From DATBLE01 sp036555585 (GTDB taxonomy: Bacteria; Actinomycetota; Thermoleophilia; Gaiellales; Gaiellaceae), in assembly GCA_036555585.1 (NCBI GenBank), contig DATBLE010000012.1, forward strand, positions 172,705-236,704: DNA of 64,000 nucleotides. Direction: 5' to 3'. Below the pieces are notes generated by a model. The model had not been told where the DNA came from and did not search any database. It saw only the letters and a list, made by a program, of their open reading frames with translations. Within the stretch, counting starts at the first letter, position 1. Every line of letters starts with the position of its first letter. Below are positions 16,091 to 24,145 of this stretch, piece by piece. The translations under genes were made by a program, and so were the position numbers.

Positions 16091-17308
16091 CTAGGCGCCA
16101 GGCTCCTTGAAGATCCCCAACGTCGAGACGAGCGGTTGGGTGTAGTTGGACCCCCGCTTGACGACGTTGCGGAGGTAGACCGGCTCGACCACGTTGTGCG
16201 TCTTCGTGTCCATCGTCAGCTTGCCGCCGGGTGACTGCCAGGTGCCGACGCTCGCCATCGCGGCGAGGAAGCGCGCCTTGTTGCTGGTGTCGCCGTGCAC
16301 CTTCCGGACGGCGAGGTCGAGGAACTGGGCGGCGATGTAGCCCAGCTCGGCGAACGCCGAGGGCTCGCCGGTGCCGAACTTGTCGTACTGCTTGAGGAAG
16401 AGCACGTTCTCCTTGTTCTTCAGCGTCGGCGCCCAGTTCGCCGTCGTGCGGATGCCGAGCGCGGCGTCGCCCTGGGCGTCGAGCACGCTCTGGGGATCGG
16501 TCATGTTGTTGCTGCCGAAGAGCTGGAACTGCTTGTCGAATCCGAACTGCTTGTAGGTCTTGACGAACTTGATCGCCTCGCCGCCGCCTGCGGTGAACGC
16601 CCAGACGCCCTTGGCGCCCTTGTCCGCCGCCTGCTGGAAATACGGCTGGTAGTCGGGCGTCACCGGGAACGGCGTCAGGATCGTCGCCCCGAGCGTGCCG
16701 CCCGCCTTCTCGTAGGCGTCCTTGAACGCGGCTGCCGACTCCTGTCCGGCCGCGTAGTTGGCGGTGATCGCGACGACGCCGCTCTTGCCGATCACGCGCG
16801 CCGCCCACGGCCCGAGCGGGACCCCGAGCTGGTAGTTGGAGTAGGAGGTCCGGAACATGTAGGCCGACTTGCGATCCCGCGAGAGGGCGTTCGCGGCCGC
16901 GTTCGCGATGATCGTCGGGACCTTCAGCTGGTCGATGGTGTCGCGGACGCCGAGCAGGACGCTCGAGAAGAAGATCCCCTCGATCACGTCGACGTGGTCC
17001 TCGTTCACGAGCTTCTGCACCTGCCGGATCGCCGTCGCCGGATTGTTGCCGTCGTCGGCGTCGATGAACTGGACCCTGCGTCCGCCGATCCGGTGGCCGT
17101 GGGCCAGGACGTACGCCACGAAGCCGCGCCTGACGTCGATCGGCGGCGCCGAGTTCGGCCCGCTCAGCGTGAGCAGGTTGCCGATCCGGAGCGGCGTCGT
17201 CGCGGTCTTCCGCGTGATGCCGGCCCACGCACGCGACGAGCCCGCGAGCGGGACGCTCGCGATTGCGGCGCCGGCACCGGCGCGCTTGAGCAGCTCGCGG
17301 CGGTCCAT
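16091..17308 (-). CDS. livK: ABC transporter substrate-binding protein (LivK-like), Tat signal
   Basis: Periplasmic-binding-protein type I of 405 residues, the ligand receptor of the liv importer. The N-terminus 'MDRRELLKRAGAGAA' is a twin-arginine signal followed by a hydrophobic stretch and an 'SRAWA' cleavage site. Seen: 'PLRIGNLLTLSGPNSAPPID', 'VQFIDADDGNNPATAIRQVQ', 'ITANYAAGQESAAAFKDAYE', typical of the family. ATG 17308 is chosen; an in-frame GTG/ATG nine codons upstream would only displace the Tat motif. The neighbouring pca operon raises the possibility that the ligand is an aromatic acid rather than an amino acid, as in several PBP relatives; this is inference only. Confidence 0.85.
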   Translation of the reverse strand: MDRRELLKRAGAGAAIASVPLAGSSRAWAGITRKTATTPLRIGNLLTLSGPNSAPPIDVRRGFVAYVLAHGHRIGGRRVQFIDADDGNNPATAIRQVQKLVNEDHVDVIEGIFFSSVLLGVRDTIDQLKVPTIIANAAANALSRDRKSAYMFRTSYSNYQLGVPLGPWAARVIGKSGVVAITANYAAGQESAAAFKDAYEKAGGTLGATILTPFPVTPDYQPYFQQAADKGAKGVWAFTAGGGEAIKFVKTYKQFGFDKQFQLFGSNNMTDPQSVLDAQGDAALGIRTTANWAPTLKNKENVLFLKQYDKFGTGEPSAFAELGYIAAQFLDLAVRKVHGDTSNKARFLAAMASVGTWQSPGGKLTMDTKTHNVVEPVYLRNVVKRGSNYTQPLVSTLGIFKEPGA

Positions 17309-17423
17309 GGACCCCCTTGTAGTGTCGTCGCTCACCTTCCCTCCTTCGGTCGCCCAGACGGCGCGAACGTACAGCGTCCTCGTATTGGCGTCAAGATCTC
17401 CGGAAAGATTGTGGCGAATCTTG

Positions 17424-17452
17424 TTGACGAATTCCTCCCGGAGGCCTAACCT
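17424..17452 (+). promoter_or_regulatory. Candidate leaderless promoter of the GntR gene
   Basis: TTGACG (17424-17429), 17 bases, then TAACCT (17447-17452) lies only 7 bases before the ATG at 17460, with no Shine-Dalgarno sequence. The spacing would start transcription at or next to the A of the ATG, i.e. a leaderless message. Confidence 0.5.
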
Positions 17453-17459
17453 CGCCGGG

Positions 17460-18131
17460 ATGAGCGCAGGATCGACGGCGGAGCGTTCCCGGAACGGGGC
17501 GCAGCACGTCTACGAGTCGCTCCGGGCGGCGATCGTGCGCGGCCAGCTGCAGCCCAACGAGCGCCTCGTCGAGGCCGACCTGATCAGGATGCTCGAGGCC
17601 CGCCGCTCGGCCGTGCGGACCGCGCTCGTCCGGCTGACACAGGAAGGGCTGGTCGAGCACGAGCCGAACCGCGGCGCGAAGGTGCGGCTGATCGACGAGC
17701 ACGAGGCGGCGGAGATCCTCGAGTCGCGCATGGTGCTCGAGGGGCTGGCGGCGAGATATGCGGCGCGCAACGCGACGAAGAGGAACGTGGCCGAGCTGCG
17801 CGCGATCCTCAAGCAGATGCGCTCGTTGCTCGACGCAGGCGACCTGCTCGGCGTCTCCGATCTGAACGCGAGGCTGCACGCACGCCTGCTCGAGATCGCA
17901 GGACACGGCACGGTGTCGCGGCTGGTCGCGACCCTGAGCTCGCAGCTCGTGCGGTTCCAGTACCGGACGATCCTGTCGCCCGGCCGGGCGGAGCAGTCCC
18001 ACGCCGAGCACCGGTCGATCGTCGAGGCGGTCGCAAAGGGCGACCCGGACGCCGCCGAGCAGGCCGTCCGCGACCACCTCGCCCACGTCGTCCAGGCTCT
18101 CCGAGCCCAGAGCCCGGCGACGGTCGGCTAG
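17460..18131 (+). CDS. GntR/FadR-family transcriptional regulator
   Basis: A 223-residue regulator with an N-terminal GntR winged helix ('VYESLRAAIVRGQLQPNERL', 'EADLIRMLEARRSAVRTALV', 'LTQEGLVEHEPNRGAKVR') and a C-terminal FCD all-helical ligand domain ('ILESRMVLEGLAARYAARNA', 'LNARLHARLLEIAGHG', 'HRSIVEAVAKGDPDAAEQAV', final 'HLAH'), whose His/Asp residues bind a metal and carboxylate ligand. It diverges from livK, so control of the liv importer is likely. Ligand unknown. Confidence 0.88.
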   Translation: MSAGSTAERSRNGAQHVYESLRAAIVRGQLQPNERLVEADLIRMLEARRSAVRTALVRLTQEGLVEHEPNRGAKVRLIDEHEAAEILESRMVLEGLAARYAARNATKRNVAELRAILKQMRSLLDAGDLLGVSDLNARLHARLLEIAGHGTVSRLVATLSSQLVRFQYRTILSPGRAEQSHAEHRSIVEAVAKGDPDAAEQAVRDHLAHVVQALRAQSPATVG

Positions 18132-18145
18132 CCCACGACGATCGG

Positions 18146-18433
18146 TCAGCGCAGCGCCGGCGCGCCGAGAACCGAGTCGAGCAGCCCGGGATAGCGGGCG
18201 TCGACCTGCTCGCTCCTGAGGGTGTTCAGGCGCCGGTGACCCTCGGCGCGGGTCTCGATCAGCCCGGCGTCGCGCAGGACCCTGAAGTGGTGCGAGAGCG
18301 TCGAGCGGGAGACGCCGAGGTGGGAGAAGGTGCCGCACGCGTGCGCCTCGCCGTCGGCCAGCTCGCGCACGATCGCGAGCCGGACCGGGTCGCCGAGTGC
18401 ATTCAGGATTCTGGTCAATTCGATTTCGATCAC
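18146..18433 (-). CDS. ArsR-family repressor
   Basis: A 95-residue winged-helix protein: 'LTRILNALGDPVRLAIVREL' then 'HLGVSRSTLSHHFRVLRDAG' (recognition helix) and the wing 'IETRAEGHRRLNTLRSEQVD'. There is no ELCVC metal motif; a single Cys (ACGTF) is present, so it belongs to the broad ArsR group that does not sense arsenic. Divergent from the EamA exporter at 18504 across paired inverted repeats, which it most likely binds. Confidence 0.85.
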   Translation of the reverse strand: MIEIELTRILNALGDPVRLAIVRELADGEAHACGTFSHLGVSRSTLSHHFRVLRDAGLIETRAEGHRRLNTLRSEQVDARYPGLLDSVLGAPALR

Positions 18434-18435
18434 TG

Positions 18436-18470
18436 TCGAAATAAACGTCGCTCGGTCCGCGTTATTTCGA
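18436..18470. promoter_or_regulatory. Candidate ArsR operator
   Basis: TCGAAATAA (18436-18444) and TTATTTCGA (18462-18470) form a perfect 9-bp inverted repeat; further half-sites TCGAAAT (18477-18483) and ATTTCGAT (18423-18430) flank it. The cluster fills the gap between the repressor gene and the exporter gene. Confidence 0.6.
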
Positions 18471-18503
18471 TTGTCGTCGAAATCAGCAACGAGGGGAAGG
18501 CGG

Positions 18504-19475
18504 ATGCGGGCACGGACGACGACGATCGGAGCGCTCTTCGCGACCTCGACCGCGCTCGCGTGGGGCGGTCAGTTCGTGGTCGGGAAGTCGGCGCTCGGGA
18601 CGGTGAACGCCTTCCCGCTGACGACGGTCCGGTACGCCTTCGCCGCGGGGATCTGGCTCCTCGTGCTGGTCGCGGTCGAGGGACGCGGGGCGCTTCGCCT
18701 CGGTGAACGCGGGCTGCGGCTTTTCTGGCTCGGCACGCTGGGCTTCGCCGGCTTCAACCTGCTCGCCTACACCGGCCTCGCGCATGCCAGGCCGCAGAGC
18801 GCCTCGCTGATCGTCGCGCTCGGCCCGCTCCTGACCGCGCTCGTCCTCTGGCGGCGCACCCGCGTCCGCCCGCCTGGAGCGACGTTCGCCCTGCTCGGCG
18901 TCGCGCTCGCCGGCGTCGCCCTCGTGATCAGCGGCGGCCAGCCGGCCTCGATCGTGGACGGCTCGATCGGCTGGGGCGACGCCCTCGTCTTCGCGGGCGT
19001 CTTCAGCTTCGTCCTCTACGGTCTCGGCGCCGCGGACCACGCCGAGCTCTCACCGCTCCGCTACACGGCCCTGACCGCGTCGCTCGGCTGGCTGACGGTC
19101 GCCGCCGCCACGGCGGTCGCCGTCGCCTCGGGGCTCGTGGCCTTCCCCTCCGGCCACGAGCTCTGGTCGGTCTCCCCGCAGATCGCCTACCTGACCATCC
19201 CGGGAGCCGCGATCGCGGTGCTCACCTGGAACGCGGCGATCGGCTCGATCGGCCCCCAGAACGCCGTCCTCTTCGGCAACCTGATCCCGGTCACGACCTT
19301 CGCGATCGAGATCGCCCGCGGCTACCGGCCCGGCGCGGTCGAGCTGGGCGGGGCGGCCCTGACGGTCGCTGCCCTCGTGGCGAACAACCTCCTCGCCCGC
19401 CGGCCGCGCCGAAGCGTGCAGCCGGAGCCCGCCGAAGAGCGCGAGGGAGAACTCGAGCTCGCACGAGCTGCGTAG
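18504..19475 (+). CDS. EamA/DMT-family transporter
   Basis: A 323-residue membrane protein with ten predicted hydrophobic segments in two EamA repeats ('ALFATSTALAWGGQFVVGKS' starts the first; 'WGDALVFAGVFSFVLYGLGA' the second). The drug/metabolite transporter family exports amino acids, metabolites or drugs; the substrate is not deducible. A strong ribosome site GAGGGGAAGG (18491-18500) precedes ATG 18504. Regulated by the divergent ArsR protein by position. Confidence 0.88.
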   Translation: MRARTTTIGALFATSTALAWGGQFVVGKSALGTVNAFPLTTVRYAFAAGIWLLVLVAVEGRGALRLGERGLRLFWLGTLGFAGFNLLAYTGLAHARPQSASLIVALGPLLTALVLWRRTRVRPPGATFALLGVALAGVALVISGGQPASIVDGSIGWGDALVFAGVFSFVLYGLGAADHAELSPLRYTALTASLGWLTVAAATAVAVASGLVAFPSGHELWSVSPQIAYLTIPGAAIAVLTWNAAIGSIGPQNAVLFGNLIPVTTFAIEIARGYRPGAVELGGAALTVAALVANNLLARRPRRSVQPEPAEEREGELELARAA

Positions 19476-19589
19476 GAAGTGCGCCAACTCACGCGCAGAC
19501 CGACGGCACGCTCGCTGACGCCCGACGGTGAACGCCGGCGTCGGAGGGATCGTCATGCGAGCCGAAGGCGAGCGGATCTTCGGCGGCCA

Positions 19590-19662
19590 TGCCCCCGGCG
19601 GGATTCGAACCCGCGCTACAGCCTTGAAAGGGCTGTGACCTGGGCCGCTAGTCGACGGGGGC
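19590..19662 (-). tRNA. tRNA-Glu (anticodon TTC)
   Basis: Minus strand: acceptor GCCCCCG pairs with CGGGGGC, anticodon loop CTTTCAA gives TTC, and the T-loop GGTTCGAATCC is standard. Discriminator A, CCA not encoded. Confidence 0.95.
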
Positions 19663-19723
19663 AGGCGCAGGCAGGATTGCAGATCCGCTCAAGGCCTCGG
19701 CGGGCGGAGCCGATCCGGAGGAT

Positions 19724-21733
19724 ATGGCCCCGGTCACCGAGCCCCACGTCGACCTCGCCGACCAGCGCTCCCTGCTGCTCGGCCAGACGGTCGGCCTGCC
19801 GAGGTTCCCCGGCGGTGAGCGTCCCGCTCCCGAGTCACGGGGGCGGCGGCGGCTGATCCACGGCATCTCGGCGCTGGCCGTTCTCGCCACGTTCGCGTAC
19901 CTCGCTTGGCGGATCGCCTACACGATCGACCTCTCGTTCTGGTGGATCGCCCTGCCGTTGCTCGCGCTCGAGCTGCACAACGCGCTGGGGCTCGCCATGT
20001 TCACGGTGGCACTCTGGGACGTCGACGCGGGACCGCGCGTCGGGCCGCGCGACACGACCGATCTCCGAATCGCGGTCCTCGTCCCCACCTACGACGAGCC
20101 CCAGGACGTCATCCTGCCGACGATCGCCGCCGCGGTCGCCCTCGAGCCGGCACACGAGACGTGGGTGCTCGACGACGGGCACCGAGCCGAAGTCGAGCAA
20201 CTGGCGCAGGAGCTGGGCGCCCGCTACCTCGCGCGCTCGAGCAACGAGCACGCCAAGGCAGGGAATCTCAACAACGCCCTCGAGACGGTCGACGCCGACA
20301 TCGTGGCCGTCCTCGACGCCGACCACATCGCACGTCCGGACTTCCTGCGCCACACGATCGGGTACTTCGACGACCCCGACGTGGCGCTCGTACAGACCCC
20401 GCAGGACTTCTACAACCTCGACTCCTTCGAGCACCAGGTACGCGGCCGGGCGAAGCTGTTCAACGAGCAGTGGGTCTTCTACCGGGTGATCGCGGCGGGC
20501 AAGAACCGGTGGGGCGGCGCGTTCTGGTGCGGCACGGGCGCGCTCGTCCGCGTCGCCGCGCTCCGCTCCGTCGGCGGCGTCGCCACGGGCACGGTCACCG
20601 AGGACATCCACACCACCATCCGCCTGCACCGGCGCGGCTGGAAGACCGTCTACCACAACGAGGTGCTCGCCCGCGGCCTCGCCGCCCGCACCGCCGGCGA
20701 GTACCTGCTGCAGAGGCGCCGATGGGCGACGGGCGCGATGCAGGTGCTGCGCCGTGAGCGGCCGCTGACCGGCCCCGGGCTCTCGTTCGGGCAGAGGCTC
20801 GGCTACGCGACGACGCTCTGGGGCTGGTTCGACGCGTGGCGCAGCCTCGGCTACATCCTCCTCCCGGTTGCGGTGATCGCCACCGGTGCGGTGCCGATCA
20901 ACGCGCCGCTCGCGGTGTTCGGCCCCCTCTTCCTGTCCGTCCTCGCAATCCAGTTCGTGGCCCTGCGACTGCTCGCGCGCGGCCACTACCCGCCGATCCT
21001 CTCGATCCTGTTCGAGTTCCTCCGCATGCCGGCGGTGCTGGCGGGCACGCTCGCGCTCGTTCGTGACCGGCCCCGCGCGTTCAAGGTGACGCCGAAGGGC
21101 GTGTCGGCGGATCCGCATTCGAAGGGCCCGGTGCCGATGGTGACCGTCGCGCTGCTCGCCCTGTCCGGCATCGCGCTCGTCTGGTTCGTGCTCACCACCG
21201 CCGGCCTCACCGCCCAGAGCTATGGCGTGCCAGGCGCGGTCTACGGCGCCTGCGTCTTCCTGCTCGCGAACGCAACCCTCCTCGCGGCGTCCGCGTCGCG
21301 GGTCCGCCGGCTGCGGTTCGCGCGCGAGCGCCGCGCCGGAGTACGGCTGCCGGTCCTGCTGGTCGGCGCCGTCGACGGCGCCCGGTGCCGGCTGCTCGAC
21401 CTGTCGCTGACCGGGGCGCGGGTGGTCACCGCCGACTGCGAGGTTCCCGAGCAGATCGCGCTCTCCATCGACCTCGCAGGCACGCGGGTCACCCTCGACA
21501 CGATCGTGCGCCGGCGCCTCGAGGCGGCCGGCGGGAGGGTCGAGCTCGGGCTGGAGTTCGCGGCCGGCCAGTCGGTAGCCCGCGCACGGCTCGCGGTCGC
21601 CCTGCTCGCGACGAACATGGGCCGCAAGGCGCCGCGCGCCGCCCCCGCCGCCCGGCCGGCTCCGGCCGCCTCGCCGCCGCGCCGGCCTGCAGTCAGGAAG
21701 CGCCAGCTCGCCCAGCAGCCGTCCGTCCGGTGA
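19724..21733 (+). CDS. Cellulose-synthase-like GT2 with C-terminal PilZ domain
   Basis: A 669-residue processive family-2 glycosyltransferase built like BcsA. Two N-terminal membrane segments are followed by the catalytic domain: 'VLVPTYDEPQDVI', UDP-binding 'WVLDDGHRAEV', 'AVLDADHIARPD', catalytic 'VTEDIHTTIRLHRRG', and 'YLLQRRRWATGAMQVLR'. Six or so further membrane segments form the translocation channel. Near residues 525-640 comes a PilZ domain: 'RRAGVRL' (RxxxR) and 'DLSLTGARV' (D/NxSxxG), the two c-di-GMP-binding motifs. The Pro/Ala/Arg-rich tail (about 30 residues) is disordered. It should polymerise and export a beta-glycan under c-di-GMP control. No bcsB-like partner is nearby, so the polymer may not be cellulose. 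ATG 19724 lies 61 bases after the tRNA-Glu gene. Confidence 0.9.
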   Translation: MAPVTEPHVDLADQRSLLLGQTVGLPRFPGGERPAPESRGRRRLIHGISALAVLATFAYLAWRIAYTIDLSFWWIALPLLALELHNALGLAMFTVALWDVDAGPRVGPRDTTDLRIAVLVPTYDEPQDVILPTIAAAVALEPAHETWVLDDGHRAEVEQLAQELGARYLARSSNEHAKAGNLNNALETVDADIVAVLDADHIARPDFLRHTIGYFDDPDVALVQTPQDFYNLDSFEHQVRGRAKLFNEQWVFYRVIAAGKNRWGGAFWCGTGALVRVAALRSVGGVATGTVTEDIHTTIRLHRRGWKTVYHNEVLARGLAARTAGEYLLQRRRWATGAMQVLRRERPLTGPGLSFGQRLGYATTLWGWFDAWRSLGYILLPVAVIATGAVPINAPLAVFGPLFLSVLAIQFVALRLLARGHYPPILSILFEFLRMPAVLAGTLALVRDRPRAFKVTPKGVSADPHSKGPVPMVTVALLALSGIALVWFVLTTAGLTAQSYGVPGAVYGACVFLLANATLLAASASRVRRLRFARERRAGVRLPVLLVGAVDGARCRLLDLSLTGARVVTADCEVPEQIALSIDLAGTRVTLDTIVRRRLEAAGGRVELGLEFAAGQSVARARLAVALLATNMGRKAPRAAPAARPAPAASPPRRPAVRKRQLAQQPSVR

Positions 21734-21751
21734 CGTGGGGAGGATTCCGGG

Positions 21752-22285
21752 ATGGCGATCCCGGACGAGGCCCCGACGGCGGAGGAGCTCGCCGAGGGCG
21801 TGCTCCGGCGGCTGGTGCGCGGCGGGACCTGGGAAGGGGTCGCGAACGAGATCGCCTGGAAGGCCGTGCAGGCGACCGGTTCCGACCGGTCGTGCCTGGA
21901 GTGGCTCCCCGGCCTCGTCGAGGACGCGCTCTCCGAGCGCGCCGAGGGCCTGGAGTTCGCGCTCGACCGCGAGCAGGTCTCGGCCAGGCTCGAGCACCTG
22001 CGAAGCTGGCCGCAGGACCTCGCGGGCGCGGAGACGGCCGCCTCGCTGGCCGCGAGCGAGGAAGCCGCCGCCGGCGCCGCGCTCGCGTACCTCCAGGTGC
22101 TCGAGTGGGCGATGGAGCTCCTTGCCCGGCGGCTCGCACACGAGCCGAAACCGCGTCGCGCCCGGCTTCGGCTGCTCCGGCGCGGGCCGTCGGAGTACGA
22201 GGCCGAGCTTCCTCCGCTCGTCGCCGAGAGCCTCGACGACGGGCAGCCACGGTACGGCTGGCCGAGCCGGCCGGAAGCCGCCTGA
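21752..22285 (+). CDS. Hypothetical protein downstream of the GT2-PilZ gene
   Basis: A 177-residue acidic, largely helical soluble protein starting at ATG 21752, 18 bases after the GT2-PilZ stop and probably co-transcribed (ribosome site GGGAGG at 21738). It contains no signal peptide or membrane segment; the middle (residues 70-130) is rich in Ala, Glu and Leu and may form a helical bundle. I recognise no family. Position suggests an accessory to glycan synthesis. Confidence 0.6.
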   Translation: MAIPDEAPTAEELAEGVLRRLVRGGTWEGVANEIAWKAVQATGSDRSCLEWLPGLVEDALSERAEGLEFALDREQVSARLEHLRSWPQDLAGAETAASLAASEEAAAGAALAYLQVLEWAMELLARRLAHEPKPRRARLRLLRRGPSEYEAELPPLVAESLDDGQPRYGWPSRPEAA

Positions 22286-22591
22286 CCGGACCCAGCTCGG
22301 CGGCGAGGCCGACGTCCGGCGTGCCGCAGCCGCGCTGCCGAATCGGTGGGTGGACGTCGCCGAAAGCACGCGCCGCGAAGGCGATCGGCGACGAAGGCGC
22401 GGGCGCGATTGCGGGATATGCAGCCACTTTGAAGCCTCGCCGTGGACGAAAACCGGCCGCTCCCCCAAACGAGGGATTCTGCGCAAAAGGGGTTTGCGTT
22501 CGCGTGGCGGCGGGTAGCCCCGCGCACTTGGACACGGCCAGCGTGGACACCCAGCCACGGAATCCGACGAGGGGAGAGGGAGGAGCCGAGC
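22286..22591. other. 306-base gap with no gene
   Basis: No open frame with coding character. It holds a small hairpin CGCAAA-AGGGG-TTTGCG (22492-22508) and a purine-rich ribosome site (GGGGAGAGGGAGGAG, 22571-22585) for the next gene. I looked for a c-di-GMP or other known riboswitch core here and did not find one. It is probably the promoter region of the polysaccharide operon. Confidence 0.5.
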
Positions 22592-24145
22592 GTGACCTTT
22601 CGCGACTTTCTGCGCGTCGCCTACCGGCACAAGCTGCTGATCGTGCTGCTGACGCTCTTGGCGGGAGTCGGGAGCTACCTCCTCTCGACCAGGCAGCCGG
22701 CTCGCTACGAGGCGACCTCGCTCGTCCTGCTCAGCAGCGCGAACGTCCCCTCGATCGTCACGAACACGCCCAACCCGAACGCCGGCATCCAGCCCGAGCG
22801 GGTCGCCGCCACCCAGGCCAAGCTCGCTCGCGTCCCGGTGGTCGCGCGGCGGGCACTGGGTCTCGCCCGGCTCCGTGACCGGACGCCGGAGCAGCTGCTC
22901 GGCGTCTCGCAGGTCTCGTCGGATCCCGTCAGCGACCTGCTCTCCTTCTCCGTCCAGGACGGCAAGCCGCGGATCGCGGAGCGGCTCGCAACCGCCTACG
23001 GACGCGCCTACGTCGGCTACCGCCGGGCGGTCGACGCCGCCCCGTTCATCAGCGCGAGCCGTCAGCTCGACCGGCGGCTCGAGCAGCTGAAGGACGCCGG
23101 GCAGGGCCGCTCGAACCTCTACGAGTCGCTCGCGGGGCAGCGGCAGCAGCTCCAGTCGATCGTCGCTCTCCAGACCTCGAGCGCCAAGCTCGTTCGGCCT
23201 GCCGACGAGGCCGCCAAGGTGCAGCCCAAGCCTGCCCGCGCGGTGGCGATCGGCCTGCCGGCGGGGCTTCTGCTCGGCCTCGCGGTGGCTCTGCTCGCAC
23301 ACGTCCTCGACACGCGAGTGCGGACATTGGGCGGTGTAGCAGGGGTGCTCGGCTTCCCCACGCTCGGCTGGCTCCCCTCTGCGCCGCGCCGTTACCGACA
23401 CCAGCTCGTGATGCTCGCCGACCCGACCAGCGCCTACGGGGAGGCGTTCACCTCGTTGAGAACGGAGGTCGACCTCGCGCGGCGCGTGCACGGCGGCGAG
23501 GTGCTGATGATGACGACCGTCGCGCGCCGGACGCCGGGCGTCAAGTCGTCCGCCGTGGCCAACCTCGCCGTCGCGTTCGCGCGTGCGGGGCTGAACGTGG
23601 TGCTCGTCGACCTCGATCTCCGGCAGCCCTCGCTGGCGCGCCTGTTCGGCTTGACGCCGCGCAACGGCGTGACGGAGGTCGTGCGCGGTCGCGTCGACGT
23701 GCACGAGGCGCTCCAGCCAGTGCTGATCCACGAGCCCGTGAACGGCGACCGGAGACACAAGACCCTGAGCCGTGTCGAGTTCGGCGGCACGCTCCGGGTC
23801 CTGCCGGTCGCGAGCCGTCCCGCAAACCCCACCGACGTGCTCGCCACCCGCGGCGTCGGGGCAATCCTCGAGCAGCTGCGCAGCCTGTCGGATCTCGTCC
23901 TCGTCGACGCACCGCCGGTGCTCGAGGGCAGCGACGCATCGGCGCTGAGCACGCACGTGGATGCGATGCTCGTGATCGTCGACGTCGGCCGCGACCGCCG
24001 CGGCCAGCTTGCCGAAGCCCGCCGGCGGCTCGCAGCCACCTCCGCGACCGTCCTCGGCCTGATCGGCACCGCCAAGGAAGACGGAGCGGCCGCCTACGCG
24101 CCCGGCCGGCTCGAGAGCGACACCGGCGTGGAGGTCCTCCGTTGA
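22592..24145 (+). CDS. Polysaccharide chain-length determinant with BY-kinase-like ATPase domain
   Basis: A 517-residue fusion of a Wzz domain and a cytoplasmic MinD/BY-kinase-like domain. Membrane segment 1 ('LLIVLLTLLAGVGSYLL', about 13-30), an extracytoplasmic loop with coiled-coil character, segment 2 ('AIGLPAGLLLGLAVALLAHV', about 223-242), then 'YGEAFTSLRTEVDLA', Walker A' 'VVLVDLDLRQPSLARLFG' and Walker B 'DLVLVDAPPVL'. The P-loop itself is abnormal: 'RTPGVKSSAV' stands where the family has PGEGKST, one residue short and lacking the second Gly. There is no C-terminal Tyr cluster. It therefore may bind nucleotide weakly or not at all and act as a co-polymerase only. GTG 22592 follows a strong ribosome site. 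Confidence 0.85.
   Translation: MTFRDFLRVAYRHKLLIVLLTLLAGVGSYLLSTRQPARYEATSLVLLSSANVPSIVTNTPNPNAGIQPERVAATQAKLARVPVVARRALGLARLRDRTPEQLLGVSQVSSDPVSDLLSFSVQDGKPRIAERLATAYGRAYVGYRRAVDAAPFISASRQLDRRLEQLKDAGQGRSNLYESLAGQRQQLQSIVALQTSSAKLVRPADEAAKVQPKPARAVAIGLPAGLLLGLAVALLAHVLDTRVRTLGGVAGVLGFPTLGWLPSAPRRYRHQLVMLADPTSAYGEAFTSLRTEVDLARRVHGGEVLMMTTVARRTPGVKSSAVANLAVAFARAGLNVVLVDLDLRQPSLARLFGLTPRNGVTEVVRGRVDVHEALQPVLIHEPVNGDRRHKTLSRVEFGGTLRVLPVASRPANPTDVLATRGVGAILEQLRSLSDLVLVDAPPVLEGSDASALSTHVDAMLVIVDVGRDRRGQLAEARRRLAATSATVLGLIGTAKEDGAAAYAPGRLESDTGVEVLR

Noticed and set aside
22286..22591. c-di-GMP riboswitch in front of the co-polymerase gene
   Set aside because: Suggested by the upstream PilZ protein, but the region lacks a recognisable GEMM-type core; only a small 6-bp hairpin is present.
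19835..23956. A 1373-codon open frame on the minus strand
   Set aside because: It lies antisense to the GT2-PilZ, hypothetical and co-polymerase genes, is rich in Arg, Glu and Asp as expected for a GC-rich complement, and has no domain structure.
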